A stretch of DNA of 64,000 nt from Novosphingobium sp. (GCA_017745295.1 JAGHZR010000004.1:173959-237958); one strand, 5' to 3'. Shown: positions 19,707 to 30,038, counted from the stretch's first letter. Translations and numbers: made by a program. Notes: a model not told the origin generated them from the letters alone.

Positions 19707-20387
19707 TTAGTGATAACGGCGCAGAAGTCCTGCGAGCTTGCCTTGAACTTCCACCTCGTCCGGACCGTAGATCTGCGGCTCGTATGCGGCATTGGCGGGA
19801 TCGAGCCGAAGCATGCTGCCCTCGCGGCGGAGATACTTGAGCGTCGCTTCCTCGCCCCGGATCAGCGCGACGACGATTTCGCCGTCGCGTGCGGTATTGG
19901 TGCGCTTCACGAGTGCGAAGTCGCCGTCGAGAATGCCTGCGTCGATCATGGAGTCCCCGGAAACCTCCAGCGCGTAATGTTCACCGGAGCCGAGTAGGGC
20001 GGCCGGCACCGGAAGCATCGAATGGCCTTCCAGCGCCTCGATCGGTACACCTGCCGCGATCCGGCCATGGAGCGGAATTTCAATCACGTCGTTGGCCGGT
20101 GTCGGAACCTTCGGAGCACGAAGCGGCGCCTCTTCCGCTGCCGGAGCGCTGCGGACAGGCTTGGTAGTCGAATCCTCGGGCTGGCGCAGGACTTCGAGGG
20201 CACGAGCGCGGTTGGGCAGGCGGCGAATGAAGCCGCGCTCTTCCAGGGCCGAGATCAGGCGATGAACGCCCGACTTCGACTTGAGGTCGAGCGCTTCCTT
20301 CATTTCCTCGAAGCTGGGCGAGATGCCGCTTTCTTCGAGCCGGACCTGGATGAACCGGAGCAATTCATGCTGCTTGCGCGTCAACAT
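19707..20387 (-). CDS. lexA: LexA, SOS response repressor
   Basis: Represses DNA-damage genes and cleaves itself when RecA is activated. 226 residues from the ATG at 20385-20387 ([13 protein letters not shown], the family start; an in-frame upstream ATG at 20456 adds 23 non-conserved residues). Winged helix at 1-65, Pro/Ala/Glu linker about 70-100, then the S24 peptidase domain with cleavage site Ala112-Gly113 ([10 protein letters not shown]), Ser146 (GDSMIDAG) and Lys161 (ALVKRTNT). A matching SOS box lies upstream, indicating autoregulation. Confidence 0.97.
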   Translation of the reverse strand: MLTRKQHELLRFIQVRLEESGISPSFEEMKEALDLKSKSGVHRLISALEERGFIRRLPNRARALEVLRQPEDSTTKPVRSAPAAEEAPLRAPKVPTPANDVIEIPLHGRIAAGVPIEALEGHSMLPVPAALLGSGEHYALEVSGDSMIDAGILDGDFALVKRTNTARDGEIVVALIRGEEATLKYLRREGSMLRLDPANAAYEPQIYGPDEVEVQGKLAGLLRRYH

Positions 20388-20500
20388 CTGCTTTGCCTCA
20401 TATGTTCTGCGGCCCTTGGCCCGACCGGATAGTGCTGCCTCGCCGGGTGATCCCAAGGAACAGATCCGAAATGATCTGCCGCCTTAGAGAACATTCCTGC

Positions 20501-20515
20501 GAACAATGAGGGAAC
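20501..20515 (-). promoter_or_regulatory. LexA-binding SOS box upstream of lexA
   Basis: The plus strand reads GAAC-N7-GAAC, that is GTTC-N7-GTTC on the lexA strand, exactly the alphaproteobacterial SOS box. Two more GAAC units flank it (20489-20492 at N8 spacing and 20527-20530). The box is about 113 bases before the lexA ATG and downstream of the moeA stop. Confidence 0.8.
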
Positions 20516-20539
20516 AATTATGCAACGAACAGGGTATAG

Positions 20540-21754
20540 TCAAGCAATACCGCCATTTTGGAGCAAGAACATTCGAACCATCTCTCCCGCATCGGCTGCT
20601 TCGGCGTGAGCGGGGCGGTCGATCAGGACGTTGCTGGCGGCCAGCGAGGAAAGCGCGCCGCTGTCCTGTAGCGAGAGGGTCTGTGCGGTTTCGCCGTTCC
20701 ACACGCCGCGCAGGAACTCCCTTCGCGCTCCACCTGCCTTCAGGGGGGCGGAAAGCTTCGCCGTAATGCTGCGCGGCAGCGGCTCGGCGGCACCAAGGAG
20801 GGCGCGCAGGACCGGCAGAACGAAAAGATAGGCGGTAACGAGGCTGGATACGGGATTTCCCGGTAGTCCGATTACGAGTTGCCTGCGTTCGCCGTGAGAA
20901 CGTGTCGCCACCAGCAGCGGCTTGCCCGGCTTGATCGCGACACGCCAGAAATCGATCTTCGCGCCCCATGCCTCCAGCGCCGGGCGCAGGAGATCGTGGT
21001 CACCCACCGAAGCGCCGCCGCTGGTCACGATCACATCCGCGTCGGCTGCGGCCTCGAATGCCGCGACGAGGGCGTCGATATTGTCCGGGATAGGTCCATT
21101 TCGCTTTGCATTGACGGGTAGGCTGCGCACCAGTGCGGTCAGCATCGCGCCGTTGCTGGCGGGGATCTGATGGTCTGCGCAGCAATCGGGTTCGGCGGCC
21201 AGTTCGTCGCCGCTGTCGATCACCGTGATTCGCGGAATGCGATGGACGGGAAGATGCTTGTGGCCTGCCGCAATAGCGAGACCGATCTGGGCTGGACCGA
21301 TCGGCGTTCCTTGCGACAACAGGGGGCCGCCTTCGGCGAAATCCATGCCGCGTCTGCGGATGTGCTTGTGGCCGGGATGCGGCGCCGTGCCGGTCAGCAC
21401 GAGGGTACTGCCCTCACGGGTCAGGTCTTCTTGCAGGATCACGGCACCGGCCTCAGCGGGAAGCAGGGCGCCGGTGGAGATGCGGACTGCTTTGCCGGGG
21501 GCAAGAGTTCCGTCAAACGGGTGCCCGGCCGCGCTTTCGCCGCTGATCTGCCATGGTCCGGCCAAATCGCCCAAGGTGACGGCATAACCGTCCATGGCCG
21601 AGACGTCGGCAACTGGCTGGCTGCGGCGGGCGGACATGGGCGCGGCAAGGTATCGACCGAGCGTGCCTTCCACGTCGACATGCTCGACGGGCAATGGCTC
21701 GACGAGGGCCAGCAGGCGCGCTTGCGCTTCCTCAAGGGGGATCGGCGGGGTCAC
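20540..21754 (-). CDS. moeA: molybdopterin molybdotransferase MoeA
   Basis: Inserts molybdate into adenylylated molybdopterin to form the molybdenum cofactor. 404 residues from GTG 21752-21754 (sequence begins [17 protein letters not shown]), overlapping the moaC stop by four bases (GTGA). Typical features: SAMDGYAV (here [14 protein letters not shown]), RISTGALLP, the [12 protein letters not shown]oaB/Mog-fold motif and [10 protein letters not shown] longer in-frame reading to 21997 simply runs through moaC and is not supported. Last gene of the ppiD-trp-moa run. Confidence 0.95.
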   Translation of the reverse strand: MTPPIPLEEAQARLLALVEPLPVEHVDVEGTLGRYLAAPMSARRSQPVADVSAMDGYAVTLGDLAGPWQISGESAAGHPFDGTLAPGKAVRISTGALLPAEAGAVILQEDLTREGSTLVLTGTAPHPGHKHIRRRGMDFAEGGPLLSQGTPIGPAQIGLAIAAGHKHLPVHRIPRITVIDSGDELAAEPDCCADHQIPASNGAMLTALVRSLPVNAKRNGPIPDNIDALVAAFEAAADADVIVTSGGASVGDHDLLRPALEAWGAKIDFWRVAIKPGKPLLVATRSHGERRQLVIGLPGNPVSSLVTAYLFVLPVLRALLGAAEPLPRSITAKLSAPLKAGGARREFLRGVWNGETAQTLSLQDSGALSSLAASNVLIDRPAHAEAADAGEMVRMFLLQNGGIA

Positions 21755-22224
21755 TGGGCCTTCCAGTGGCCGGACTTGCCGCCGCGCTTCTCGACGAGGC
21801 GGATATCCCCGATGACCATGCCCTTGTCGAGCGCCTTGGCCATGTCGTAGATTGTCACGAGTGCGACGGAAACGGCTGTAATAGCTTCCATTTCCACACC
21901 GGTCTTGCCGGTGAGCGAGACGGTTGCGGTAGCCGTCATGGCCTCGTCCTCGAAGGCGAAATCGACGTTCACGGCATCGAGCACCAGCGGGTGGCACATG
22001 GGGATGAGGTCGGCGGTCTTCTTCGCGGCCATGATGCCCGCGATCTTCGCGGTTCCGAGCACGTCGCCCTTGGGGGCATTCCCGGCACGGATCGCTTCAA
22101 GTGCTGCCGCCGTCATCGAGATGCGGCCCGAGGCGACGGCGACGCGGCGGGTCTCCGCTTTTGCGCCGACGTCCACCATGCGGGCATTGCCGTCATCGTC
22201 GATGTGGGTGAGGGACGTGCTCAT
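21751..22224 (-). CDS. moaC: cyclic pyranopterin monophosphate synthase MoaC
   Basis: Together with MoaA converts GTP to cyclic pyranopterin monophosphate in molybdenum cofactor synthesis. 157 residues from ATG 22222-22224 ([20 protein letters not shown]). Conserved motifs [29 protein letters not shown] and [22 protein letters not shown] are all present. It overlaps trpC upstream (ATGA) and moeA downstream (GTGA), so the three are translationally coupled. Confidence 0.97.
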   Translation of the reverse strand: MSTSLTHIDDDGNARMVDVGAKAETRRVAVASGRISMTAAALEAIRAGNAPKGDVLGTAKIAGIMAAKKTADLIPMCHPLVLDAVNVDFAFEDEAMTATATVSLTGKTGVEMEAITAVSVALVTIYDMAKALDKGMVIGDIRLVEKRGGKSGHWKAQ

Positions 22225-23009
22225 CCCAGCAAGAGGGCGCGGGTGGCGGCCTCGACATCGGCTTCGCGCATCAGGCTTTCTCCCACGAGGAACGTGCGGG
22301 CACCGCAAGTGGAGAGGCGCTGGAGGTCGGCATGGCCGTTGATCCCGCTCTCGCTGACCAGCAGCGTGCCTTCGGGAGCCAGAGGGGCGAGGCGTTCGGT
22401 GATGCCGATATCGGTGACGAAGCGCTTCAGGTCGCGATTGTTCACGCCGATAAGCCTTGATTTCAAGCGGCTTGCGCGCTCCATCTCGGCTTCGTTGTGA
22501 ACTTCGACGAGGCAATCCATGCCGCGTTCGTGGGCGGCGGCTTCGAGTTCGGCCATGAGGCCGTCGTCGAGCGCGGCGACGATGATGAGGATCGCGTCGG
22601 CGCCGATCGCGCGGGCTTCGGCAACCTGCCAGGGATCGATCATGAAGTCCTTGCGGATGACCGGCAGCGACACGGCGGCGCGCGCCTCGACGAGGAAGTC
22701 CTCGTGGCCCTGGAAATAGGGCGCGTCGGTCAGGACCGATAGGCAGGCGGCGCCGCCGCGCTCATAGGCGATGGCGTGTTCGGCAGGACGGAAATCGGGG
22801 CGGATGAGGCCCTTGGAGGGCGAGGCCTTCTTGATTTCGGCGATCAGCGCGAAGCCGGTTTCCGCCTTGGCGCGCAGGGCGGCTTCAAAGCCGCGCGGGG
22901 CAGACTGCTCGGCGGCCCGGGCGTCGAGGTCGCCGATCGTCGCGAAGCCCTTGCGGGTTTCGACTTCCGCGCGCTTGGTCTGGCAGATTTCGGTAAGCTT
23001 GTCGGACAT
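22221..23009 (-). CDS. trpC: indole-3-glycerol phosphate synthase
   Basis: Ring-closing step of tryptophan synthesis. 262 residues, a stand-alone TIM barrel (no fused TrpF). Motifs: [15 protein letters not shown] (catalytic lysines), [43 protein letters not shown] and [15 protein letters not shown]. It starts 21 bases after the trpD stop and overlaps moaC. Confidence 0.98.
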   Translation of the reverse strand: MSDKLTEICQTKRAEVETRKGFATIGDLDARAAEQSAPRGFEAALRAKAETGFALIAEIKKASPSKGLIRPDFRPAEHAIAYERGGAACLSVLTDAPYFQGHEDFLVEARAAVSLPVIRKDFMIDPWQVAEARAIGADAILIIVAALDDGLMAELEAAAHERGMDCLVEVHNEAEMERASRLKSRLIGVNNRDLKRFVTDIGITERLAPLAPEGTLLVSESGINGHADLQRLSTCGARTFLVGESLMREADVEAATRALLLG

Positions 23010-23030
23010 CGGTAACCTCGAAAACGCGGC

Positions 23031-24035
23031 TCATGCCTTGAGCGCGGAAATCCAGCAGTTCAGCAGGGCATTGGCGAGGCCCTTGTCGATGGCCTCGGCG
23101 GCTTCCTCGACGCCTTCGCGCCAGGTTTCGACTTCGCCCGCGACGATCAGGGCGCCGGCGGCATTGAGCAGCACGGCGTCGCGATAGGCCCCTTCCTCGC
23201 CGAGCAGCAGGCGGCGCAGCGCTTCGGCGTTGAAGGCCGCATCGCCGCCGCGAATGGCGCCGATCTCAGAGACCGGCAGGCCGACGTCCTCGGGCGAGAC
23301 ACGGCGCATCGCCAGCTCGCCATGCTTGATCTCGGCCACTTCGTTGCCGCCCGCGAGGCTCAGTTCGTCCAGCCCTTCGTCGCCGGAGATGACGAAAGAG
23401 TGCTCGCTGCCGAGGTGCATCAACGCTTCGGCATAGATCGGCACATAGGCGGGGCGGGCGATGCCGACGAGCTGGCGGCGCACGTTGGCGGGATTGGCCA
23501 GCGGTCCCATCAGGTTGAAGATCGTGCGGCGACCGATCGCCTTGCGGATCGGCATGATTCGGCCCATCGCCGGATGATGGCGCGCGGCAAAGAGGAAGCA
23601 GATGCCGAGGTCGTTCAGCGTTTCCTCGGCGGTTTCGGCCGCGCGATCGAGGTTCAGGCCGAGCGCTTCGAGGGTGTCGGCGGCACCAGCCTTCGAGCTG
23701 GCGGCGCGATTGCCATGCTTGGCGACAGGCACGCCGCAGGCGGCGACGACCAGCGATACGGCGGTCGAGACGTTGAGCGTGTGGTGCCCGTCGCCGCCGG
23801 TGCCGCAGACGTCGATGGCGTTCGCAGGGGCGTGGATCGGGATCATGCGGCTGCGCATGGCGCGGGCCGCTCCGGCGATCTCGCTGGCGGTCTCGCCGCG
23901 CTCGGTGAGGGCGATCAGGAAGCGGACGATGGCGTCGTCATCGACTTTGCCGTCGAGGATCGCGCCGAAGGCCTCTTCGGCCTCGGCCTCGCCGATGGGA
24001 TGAAGGGGGTCCGGCAGCGTCATCTGAAGCGTCAC
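23031..24035 (-). CDS. trpD: anthranilate phosphoribosyltransferase
   Basis: Second step of tryptophan synthesis. 334 residues if the GTG at 24033-24035 is used (overlapping the trpG stop), or 330 from ATG 24021-24023. The conserved substrate loops [40 protein letters not shown] and [12 protein letters not shown] are clear. Confidence 0.98.
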   Translation of the reverse strand: MTLQMTLPDPLHPIGEAEAEEAFGAILDGKVDDDAIVRFLIALTERGETASEIAGAARAMRSRMIPIHAPANAIDVCGTGGDGHHTLNVSTAVSLVVAACGVPVAKHGNRAASSKAGAADTLEALGLNLDRAAETAEETLNDLGICFLFAARHHPAMGRIMPIRKAIGRRTIFNLMGPLANPANVRRQLVGIARPAYVPIYAEALMHLGSEHSFVISGDEGLDELSLAGGNEVAEIKHGELAMRRVSPEDVGLPVSEIGAIRGGDAAFNAEALRRLLLGEEGAYRDAVLLNAAGALIVAGEVETWREGVEEAAEAIDKGLANALLNCWISALKA

Positions 24036-24628
24036 GCCGCGATCCGCGCCGGAAGCTGGGCATCGATGCCGCAGAGCCTCAGGTAATTGGCCAGCATCGC
24101 GTGACCATGCTCGGTGGCGATGCTTTCCGGGTGGAACTGCACGCCGTGGATCGGCAGCGTGGCGTGACGGAAGCCCATGACATGGCCGTCGTCCGAGCGG
24201 GCATTGACCTTCAGCGTCTCGGGAATGTCCTCGACGATCAGCGAGTGATAGCGGGTGGCGGTGAAGGGCGAGGGGATGCCCTGGAACACGCCGGTATCGT
24301 CGTGCGTCACCGGCGAAGTCTTGCCGTGCATCAGTCCGCCGCGCACGACCTTGCCACCGAAGTACTGGCCGATCGACTGGTGGCCGAGGCAGACGCCGAG
24401 CAGCGGCTTGCCGCTGTCCGCCGCCGCGCCCACGAGGTCGAGGCTGATGCCCGCTTCGTTGGGGGTGCAGGGACCGGGCGAGAGCAGGAAGCCCTGCGCG
24501 CCGCTTTCGATGGCCTGAGCGGCGGTGAGCGCGTCGTTGCGCACCACTTCGACTTCGGCGCCCAGTTCCATCACGTAATGGACCAGGTTCCAGGTGAAGC
24601 TGTCGTAATTGTCGATGACGAGGATCAT
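24032..24628 (-). CDS. trpG: anthranilate/aminodeoxychorismate synthase glutamine amidotransferase subunit
   Basis: Supplies ammonia to TrpE. 198 residues from ATG 24626-24628 ([18 protein letters not shown]). Triad GVCLGHQ (Cys) and HPES (His, Glu), and the [13 protein letters not shown] oxyanion motif. In bacteria such subunits often also serve PabB for folate. Its start overlaps the stop of the DUF2233 lipoprotein gene (ATGA). Confidence 0.97.
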   Translation of the reverse strand: MILVIDNYDSFTWNLVHYVMELGAEVEVVRNDALTAAQAIESGAQGFLLSPGPCTPNEAGISLDLVGAAADSGKPLLGVCLGHQSIGQYFGGKVVRGGLMHGKTSPVTHDDTGVFQGIPSPFTATRYHSLIVEDIPETLKVNARSDDGHVMGFRHATLPIHGVQFHPESIATEHGHAMLANYLRLCGIDAQLPARIAA

Positions 24629-25404
24629 GGTCTGCCTTTCGTCGCTTTCTCGACGACGATCAAGGGGCCGAGCGGAGGTCCGCCGTCCACGCGCCCGTGC
24701 TCCGGGTCCCAGAGCGAGGATACGCTGCCGTCGAGGAACAGCGCATTGGGGCAGTCGAGCTTGTCGCGGAAGAACCGGGCCAGCTTTCCGAAGGAGACCG
24801 GTTCGTCCGAAATCAGGAAATGGGCGCGGCCCTTGCGGTCCACGCCGACGGCATTGCGCAGCTTTTTCGACTCGCCGTCCGCGTCGATCTTCGGGTGGAG
24901 CTTTCCGGCGATCACCAGCGTCGGGCCGGACTGCGTGCCGAAATCGGGGCGGTTCGAGACGGTCTTCGCGAAGTCTTCGGTCGTGCGCACGGCCCATCGG
25001 CCTTTCGCGTCGCCGTAGAACACCCCGTTGGGCTGGAGGTGGAAGTTGCCCCAGCCGTCGTTGGTGTTGAGCTTGTGGCCGCGTTGACCTTCCTCGACAT
25101 AGTAGCCGATCGGCTGTCCTTTGTCGTCGAACATGCCGCCGTTCATCGCGAAGGCGACCGCGTGTCCCCCTGAGGGGCGGCTTGCGGCGAGTTCCGACAG
25201 GCTGCGATAAGGCGCGCCGTCCTTGGGACCCAGCACCATGTGGATCGTGTTGCGGGCAGGATCGGCCAAGCAGTGGGTGAACGACACGCCTTCGAAGGTC
25301 GCGCCCTCACACGCTGGAGGCGGCGGCGCAGCGACCTCCTGCTTCGCGTCACCCGACGAGCAGGCGGCGAGAAGCAGCGCGGCCGCGGCGGCGGCCCGCG
25401 TCAC
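24625..25404 (-). CDS. lipoprotein of the phosphodiester glycosidase (DUF2233/NAGPA) family
   Basis: 259 residues from GTG 25402-25404, overlapping the trpE stop by four bases. A short signal ends in the lipobox LLLAAC, so it should be a periplasmic lipoprotein. The fold signatures [39 protein letters not shown] and [12 protein letters not shown] match DUF2233, related to the N-acetylglucosamine-1-phosphodiester glycosidase domain. The substrate is not known. An in-frame extension upstream to 25584 (Arg-rich) is an artefact inside trpE. Its position between trpE and trpG is odd and coupled on both sides. Confidence 0.85.
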   Translation of the reverse strand: MTRAAAAAALLLAACSSGDAKQEVAAPPPPACEGATFEGVSFTHCLADPARNTIHMVLGPKDGAPYRSLSELAASRPSGGHAVAFAMNGGMFDDKGQPIGYYVEEGQRGHKLNTNDGWGNFHLQPNGVFYGDAKGRWAVRTTEDFAKTVSNRPDFGTQSGPTLVIAGKLHPKIDADGESKKLRNAVGVDRKGRAHFLISDEPVSFGKLARFFRDKLDCPNALFLDGSVSSLWDPEHGRVDGGPPLGPLIVVEKATKGRP

Positions 25405-26927
25405 TGGCCGAAGCCCGGCTCCCCGGCGACGCGCACGGCCTCGCGGGCGGCGGCGAAGAGCGCGCCGGACTTGGCCTCGCATTCGCGCTGTTCGTAGGCG
25501 GGAACGCTGTCGGCGACGATGCCTGCCCCGGCCTGGACATGGAGCACGCCGTCCTTGAGCACGCCGGTGCGCAGGACGATGCACGAGTCAACCGAGCCGT
25601 CGGGCGCGAAATAGCCGACCCCGCCGGCATAGGCGCCGCGCGTCTCGGGTTCGAGTTCGGCGATGATCTCGCAGGCGCGGACTTTCGGAGCGCCGGAGAC
25701 GGTGCCCGCCGGGAAGCCCGCGAAGACCGCGTCGATGGCATCATGCCGGGCGGTGTCGAGCTTGCCGACCACGTTCGAGACGATGTGCATGACGTGGCTG
25801 TAGCGCTCGATCGTGTAGCTGTCGGTCACTTCGACGGTTCCGGCGGCGGCCACGCGGCCCACGTCGTTACGGCCGAGGTCGAGCAGCATGAGATGCTCGG
25901 CGCGTTCCTTGGGATCGGCGAGCAGGCTGACTTCGTTGGCCTTGTCCTCGGAGGCGGTCTTGCCGCGCGGGCGGGTGCCGGCGATCGGACGGATCGTCAC
26001 TTCGCCTTCGCGCACGCGTACGAGTATTTCCGGGCTGGAGCCGATCAGTGCGAAGCCGGGCATGTCGAGGAAATAGAGGAACGGCGAGGGGTTCACGCGG
26101 CGCAGCGAGCGATAGAGCGCCAGCGGCGGCAGCGGGAACTCGCAGGTGAAGCGCTGGGCCAGCACGACCTGGAAGATGTCGCCCGCCTCGATGTAGTCCT
26201 TCGCCTTCAGCACCATCGCCTCGTAGTCGGCGGCGGCCATGACCGGGGTCTGGACGGGTTCGGGCAGATCGGCGGCGGTCTGAGCGGAGGGTGCGGGGCC
26301 GGAGAGCTTGCGCAGCGCCTCGTCGATGCGCTCCGAGGCGCGTTCGACCAGCGCTTCCGGTGCGCCGGATTCCGGCCAGAGCGGCGCGACGCAGAACAGT
26401 TCGTCGCTGAGGCGATCGAAGACGAGGATCAGCGAGGGCCGGACGAACAGCATGTCCGGCACTTCGAGCGCGCTTTGCGGCGCTCGCGGCAGCTTCTCGA
26501 CAAGGCCGATGGTCTCGTAGCCGAAATAGCCGACGAGGCAGGCAAGGGCAGGGGGAAGCTCGGCAGGAACGTCGAAGCGGCAGCTTTCGACCAGCGTGCG
26601 CAGTTCCACCAGGGTATCGCCCGGAAGCGGCGAGAAGGCCTCGCGGTCGTCCCGCCAGTTGCGGTTGATCTCGCAGGAATGGCCCTCGGCGCGGAACACG
26701 AGGTCGGGATCGAGGCCGATCAGGCTGTAGCGCCCGCGCGTCTCGCCCCCTTCGACCGATTCGAGCAGGAAATCGCCGCGCCCTTCCTCGAAGAGCTTGA
26801 GCGCGACGGCGACCGGGGTCTCGGTATCGGCCACGAGCTTGCGCCAGAGCACGCCGGGCTTGCCCTGAGAGAGCTGCGCCAATGCCGCAAGGCGATCCGA
26901 TTCGCGTTCCATAACCCCGGTCTTCAT
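25401..26927 (-). CDS. trpE: anthranilate synthase component I
   Basis: Converts chorismate to anthranilate with TrpG. 508 residues with the N-terminal regulatory region including LLESVEGGETRGRYSLIG (the feedback-binding ESxE-like motif) and the catalytic core (FQVVLAQRF, IAGTRPRGKTASED, HLMLLDLGRNDVGRVA, GFPAGTVSGAPKVRA, GGVGYF). It begins 34 bases after the ppiD stop. No leader peptide or attenuator is visible in that short gap, so transcription probably comes from upstream or from within ppiD. Confidence 0.98.
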   Translation of the reverse strand: MKTGVMERESDRLAALAQLSQGKPGVLWRKLVADTETPVAVALKLFEEGRGDFLLESVEGGETRGRYSLIGLDPDLVFRAEGHSCEINRNWRDDREAFSPLPGDTLVELRTLVESCRFDVPAELPPALACLVGYFGYETIGLVEKLPRAPQSALEVPDMLFVRPSLILVFDRLSDELFCVAPLWPESGAPEALVERASERIDEALRKLSGPAPSAQTAADLPEPVQTPVMAAADYEAMVLKAKDYIEAGDIFQVVLAQRFTCEFPLPPLALYRSLRRVNPSPFLYFLDMPGFALIGSSPEILVRVREGEVTIRPIAGTRPRGKTASEDKANEVSLLADPKERAEHLMLLDLGRNDVGRVAAAGTVEVTDSYTIERYSHVMHIVSNVVGKLDTARHDAIDAVFAGFPAGTVSGAPKVRACEIIAELEPETRGAYAGGVGYFAPDGSVDSCIVLRTGVLKDGVLHVQAGAGIVADSVPAYEQRECEAKSGALFAAAREAVRVAGEPGFGQ

Positions 26928-26961
26928 CTCAAGTTGTCTTATTCAGCGGCAGCAGCAGTTT

Positions 26962-28938
26962 TCATTCAGCGCTGGCGGCGCCGGCGAGCTGGTCGCGCAC
27001 GGCGGCGATCGCCTTGTCGTGCTTGGTCACGCCCACTTCCTTGCGGATCGCCTTGCCCAGCGCGTCGGTATAGGCCTGGCCAAGCTGGCCGCCGAGTTCA
27101 CGCTGCGTGCCCTCGACGAGCTGCGGCGATTCGACCTTGCCCGGCACCACGTCCTTCAGGAACACGACGAACCAGCCGCGATCCTGTCCGGCCGACTGCA
27201 CTTTCACCGTGCCCTTGGCCATGTGGAACATCAGCGAGACCGGCGGCGGAACCTGACGGCCCGAACGCAGCGCGGCGGTCAGCGTGGCGCGCGACATCGA
27301 GACCTGCTCGACCGGCAGCTTCTTGCCGGTGGCGGCGACGGCCTGTTCCACGGTCTTGCCCTGACGGAGCTGGGCCTGGATCTGGATCGCAGCGGCCTTG
27401 GCGGCGGCGCCGCCCTTGTCGAGCGCCCAGGCGGCCTTCACGTCGTTCACGATCTCCTTGAACGGCGCGGGGGCCGAGGCGGTGATCTGGGTGACGTCGT
27501 AGACGATGTAGCTCGGCGGCGTGACGGGAGCGCCCGGCGTGGCGGGCTGGCCGCCGACCTGTGCGCTCTGCGGCTTTTCCTGGTCCATGCCGAAAGCGGT
27601 CTTCAGCACCGGCTGCAGCAGGGCCGGAGCGGTTTCGCCGGGCTTGCCGTAGACCTGGCCGTCGGCGACGATCGGCGCAGTCGTCTCGACCGTCGCGCCA
27701 AGCGATTTGGCGACTTCGACGAGGCTGGCGCCGTTGCTGAACTCATCCTCGATCTTGGCGAGGAGATCGGTGAAGGCGGCGCGCTTCTTGGCTTCGGTGA
27801 GTTTCGCGGCAATCTCGTCCTTGACCGAGGCGAGGGCGCGCTCGGGCTTCTTCTGCTCTTCCTCGACGCGGATCAGGTGCCAGCCCAGCGCGCTCTTCTG
27901 CGGCGCGGCGAGCTTGCCGACGGGCGCCGCGAAGACGGCATCGGCAACGGCGGGCGAGAACTGGCCCGAAAGCTGGTCCTTGCTGAAGAATTCAAGCTTG
28001 GCAGCCGAGAGGCCCTTGGCCTGGGCGGCCGCTTCCAGCGTCTTGCCGCCTGCGACTTCGGCGGCGACGGCCTTGGCTGCGGCTTCGGTCGGAACGATCA
28101 GCTGGGTGATCTTGCGGTTGTCCTGCGCGGCGTAGAGCGCCTTGTCCGCCTGATACTGCTTGGCGATCTCGGCGTCGGTGGGGGCCGCAACCTCCTTGAC
28201 GGCCGCTTCGCCGAAGGCGGCGTAACGGATCACGCGGCGCTCGGGGCGGACGAAGGCGCCGGTATGGCTCTTGTAGAATGCCTGGAGATCGGCATCGCTC
28301 GGTTGACCCGCAGGGAAGAACAGCTGCGAAGGCAGGGCGACGACCGAACCGGCGCGGTTCTCGTCGAGCAGGGCGGCGTAGCGCTTGGCGGCGAAGGTCG
28401 ACATCGTGGTGCCGAACTGCGCGGGCAGCATCAGCTGCTGGGCGATCAGGCCCTGGGCGATGTCCTCTCGCAGCGACTTTTCCGAAAGACCCTGCTGGGC
28501 GAGCAACTGGCGGAAGGTGCTCTGGTCGAACTTGCCGTCCACGCCCTGGAACGCCGGAATGCGGGCAATCTCGCTGTCGATCAGGCGATCTCCGGCGACG
28601 ACGCCGATCTTCTTCCCGAAGAATGCGGTGGCGGTGCGGTCGATCAGCTCATCGAGCACCTGCTCCAGCCCGCCCTGTGCGATGAGCGACTTCATCGTCA
28701 TCGTCGGGTCCTGCTGCTGGACACGGGTGAGCGCCGACTTGGCGGCGAGGGCCAGGCCATTCTCGTCCACGTTATCCTTGCCGACCGTAGCGACCGACTT
28801 GCCGGGGCTGATGCCGCCGGAATCGTTCATGCCGGTAAGATCGCCGCCGACGAAGGCCAGCGTGATGAGTACCAGCACCGCCAGGCCAATGCCGGCGCCG
28901 ATCTTGGACTTCAGGACGTTGCGGAAGAATGAGAGCAT
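26962..28938 (-). CDS. ppiD: PpiD-type membrane-anchored peptidyl-prolyl isomerase
   Basis: Periplasmic folding helper anchored in the inner membrane by one N-terminal helix (IGAGIGLAVLVLITLAFVGG, about residues 15-35). Of 658 residues, the first third is a SurA_N-like chaperone region (ALTRVQQQDPTMTMKSL onwards), followed by a parvulin-like domain (AQDNRKITQLIVPTEAAAKAVAAEV...LGWHLIRVEEEQ) and a long C-terminal part. Full length for alphaproteobacterial PpiD. First gene of the run leading into trp. Confidence 0.92.
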   Translation of the reverse strand: MLSFFRNVLKSKIGAGIGLAVLVLITLAFVGGDLTGMNDSGGISPGKSVATVGKDNVDENGLALAAKSALTRVQQQDPTMTMKSLIAQGGLEQVLDELIDRTATAFFGKKIGVVAGDRLIDSEIARIPAFQGVDGKFDQSTFRQLLAQQGLSEKSLREDIAQGLIAQQLMLPAQFGTTMSTFAAKRYAALLDENRAGSVVALPSQLFFPAGQPSDADLQAFYKSHTGAFVRPERRVIRYAAFGEAAVKEVAAPTDAEIAKQYQADKALYAAQDNRKITQLIVPTEAAAKAVAAEVAGGKTLEAAAQAKGLSAAKLEFFSKDQLSGQFSPAVADAVFAAPVGKLAAPQKSALGWHLIRVEEEQKKPERALASVKDEIAAKLTEAKKRAAFTDLLAKIEDEFSNGASLVEVAKSLGATVETTAPIVADGQVYGKPGETAPALLQPVLKTAFGMDQEKPQSAQVGGQPATPGAPVTPPSYIVYDVTQITASAPAPFKEIVNDVKAAWALDKGGAAAKAAAIQIQAQLRQGKTVEQAVAATGKKLPVEQVSMSRATLTAALRSGRQVPPPVSLMFHMAKGTVKVQSAGQDRGWFVVFLKDVVPGKVESPQLVEGTQRELGGQLGQAYTDALGKAIRKEVGVTKHDKAIAAVRDQLAGAASAE

Positions 28939-29279
28939 GTACCGTGCCGATCAGCGTGGAAATTTCAGGTTCAGGTCGCAGTGATGGCTGAGCCGCCATA
29001 AGGACAGCCAACGCGCGAAACGGGCTGGCTTTAGGGTGGCTTGGGGCATCCTGCAATGCCGAGTTTTGGGCCGACTTTCGGGCCGAGGTTCGCTAAGCAC
29101 CTCGCGACTCGCGAATTCCTGCCCTCAATCCGCAGTTATGCCTGAACCGGGAATGCACGGATTTTGACAAGAGAGCCCTCCGTGCCCTAGCAGCGCCCGG
29201 AAAGCGCGGCTCGTGATTCCCGCTCCTAGCGGGGCTGACGAGCAATCTGCGTGCTCTGAAATCAAGGTTTCTCAATATC
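28939..29279. other. divergent intergenic region ppiD / tpiA
   Basis: 341 bp without a credible gene. The right half holds a sigma-70-like promoter toward tpiA (29164-29192). The left half must contain the ppiD promoter, but I could not single out its elements. No repeat or RNA gene is recognised. Confidence 0.6.
29164..29192 (+). promoter_or_regulatory. sigma-70-type promoter of tpiA
   Basis: TTGACA (29164-29169), 17-bp spacer, CTAGCA (29187-29192). The expected start site near 29199 would give a leader of about 80 bases before the tpiA ATG. Confidence 0.5.
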
Positions 29280-30038
29280 ATGGCTGGTCTGCCTTACATC
29301 GTCGGTAATTGGAAAATGAACGGCACGCGTGCGATGCTCAATGAGGCGCGCGCGATCGACCGGGCTGCCGCACGCTTCCCGAAGGTGCAGGTGGCGGTCG
29401 CGCCGCCGGCGACGCTGATCTACCGTATTCGCGATGCCGTGGAACTGATCGGCGTCGGCGGTCAGGACTGCCGTGCGGAAGACAGCGGTGCCTTCACCGG
29501 CGACATTTCCGCGCCCATGCTCAAGGATGCCGGTGCGGACTTCACCATCGTCGGCCACTCCGAGCGCCGAACGCTCCACGGCGAGAGCGACGGCGACGTG
29601 AAGGCCAAGGCCGAGGCCGCGCTGTCGGCGGGCCTCGCGGTGATTCTCTGCGTCGGCGAAACCGAGGAGCAGCGTGATGCGGGCGACGCCGAGGCCGTGG
29701 TCGCCGCGCAGCTCGAGGGCTCGTGCCCGTCGATCGACGGCACGCCCGAGAAGATTTCGGTCGCCTACGAACCGGTCTGGGCGATCGGCACCGGCCGCGT
29801 TCCCTCGATCGAGGACGTGGCGGCCATGCACGCCGCGATCCGAGCGAAGCTCGTTGCCATCTACGGCGAGGGCGGCGCGGACGTGCGCATTCTCTACGGC
29901 GGCTCGGTCAAGGCGGAGAACGCCGGCGAACTGCTCTCCGTGCCCGACGTGGGCGGAGCGCTGGTCGGCGGCGCCAGCCTGAGCGCCGAGAGCTTCCTGG
30001 CGATCGTCGGTGCCGCAGCCTCGCTGGGCAACGACTGA
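29280..30038 (+). CDS. tpiA: triose-phosphate isomerase
   Basis: Interconverts dihydroxyacetone phosphate and glyceraldehyde 3-phosphate. 252 residues with Lys12 (NWKMNG), His93 (VGHSERR), the catalytic Glu164 (AYEPVWAIGTG) and the phosphate loop ILYGGSVKAENA. Monocistronic in appearance; secG follows after 132 bp with its own possible promoter. Confidence 0.99.
   Translation: MAGLPYIVGNWKMNGTRAMLNEARAIDRAAARFPKVQVAVAPPATLIYRIRDAVELIGVGGQDCRAEDSGAFTGDISAPMLKDAGADFTIVGHSERRTLHGESDGDVKAKAEAALSAGLAVILCVGETEEQRDAGDAEAVVAAQLEGSCPSIDGTPEKISVAYEPVWAIGTGRVPSIEDVAAMHAAIRAKLVAIYGEGGADVRILYGGSVKAENAGELLSVPDVGGALVGGASLSAESFLAIVGAAASLGND

Noticed and set aside
26928..26961. Trp leader peptide/attenuator before trpE
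   Set aside because: Only 34 bases between ppiD and trpE, with no run of Trp codons or alternative hairpins.
25539..28932. Two plus-strand frames of more than 600 codons over trpE and ppiD
   Set aside because: Antisense shadows of genes with clear catalytic motifs.
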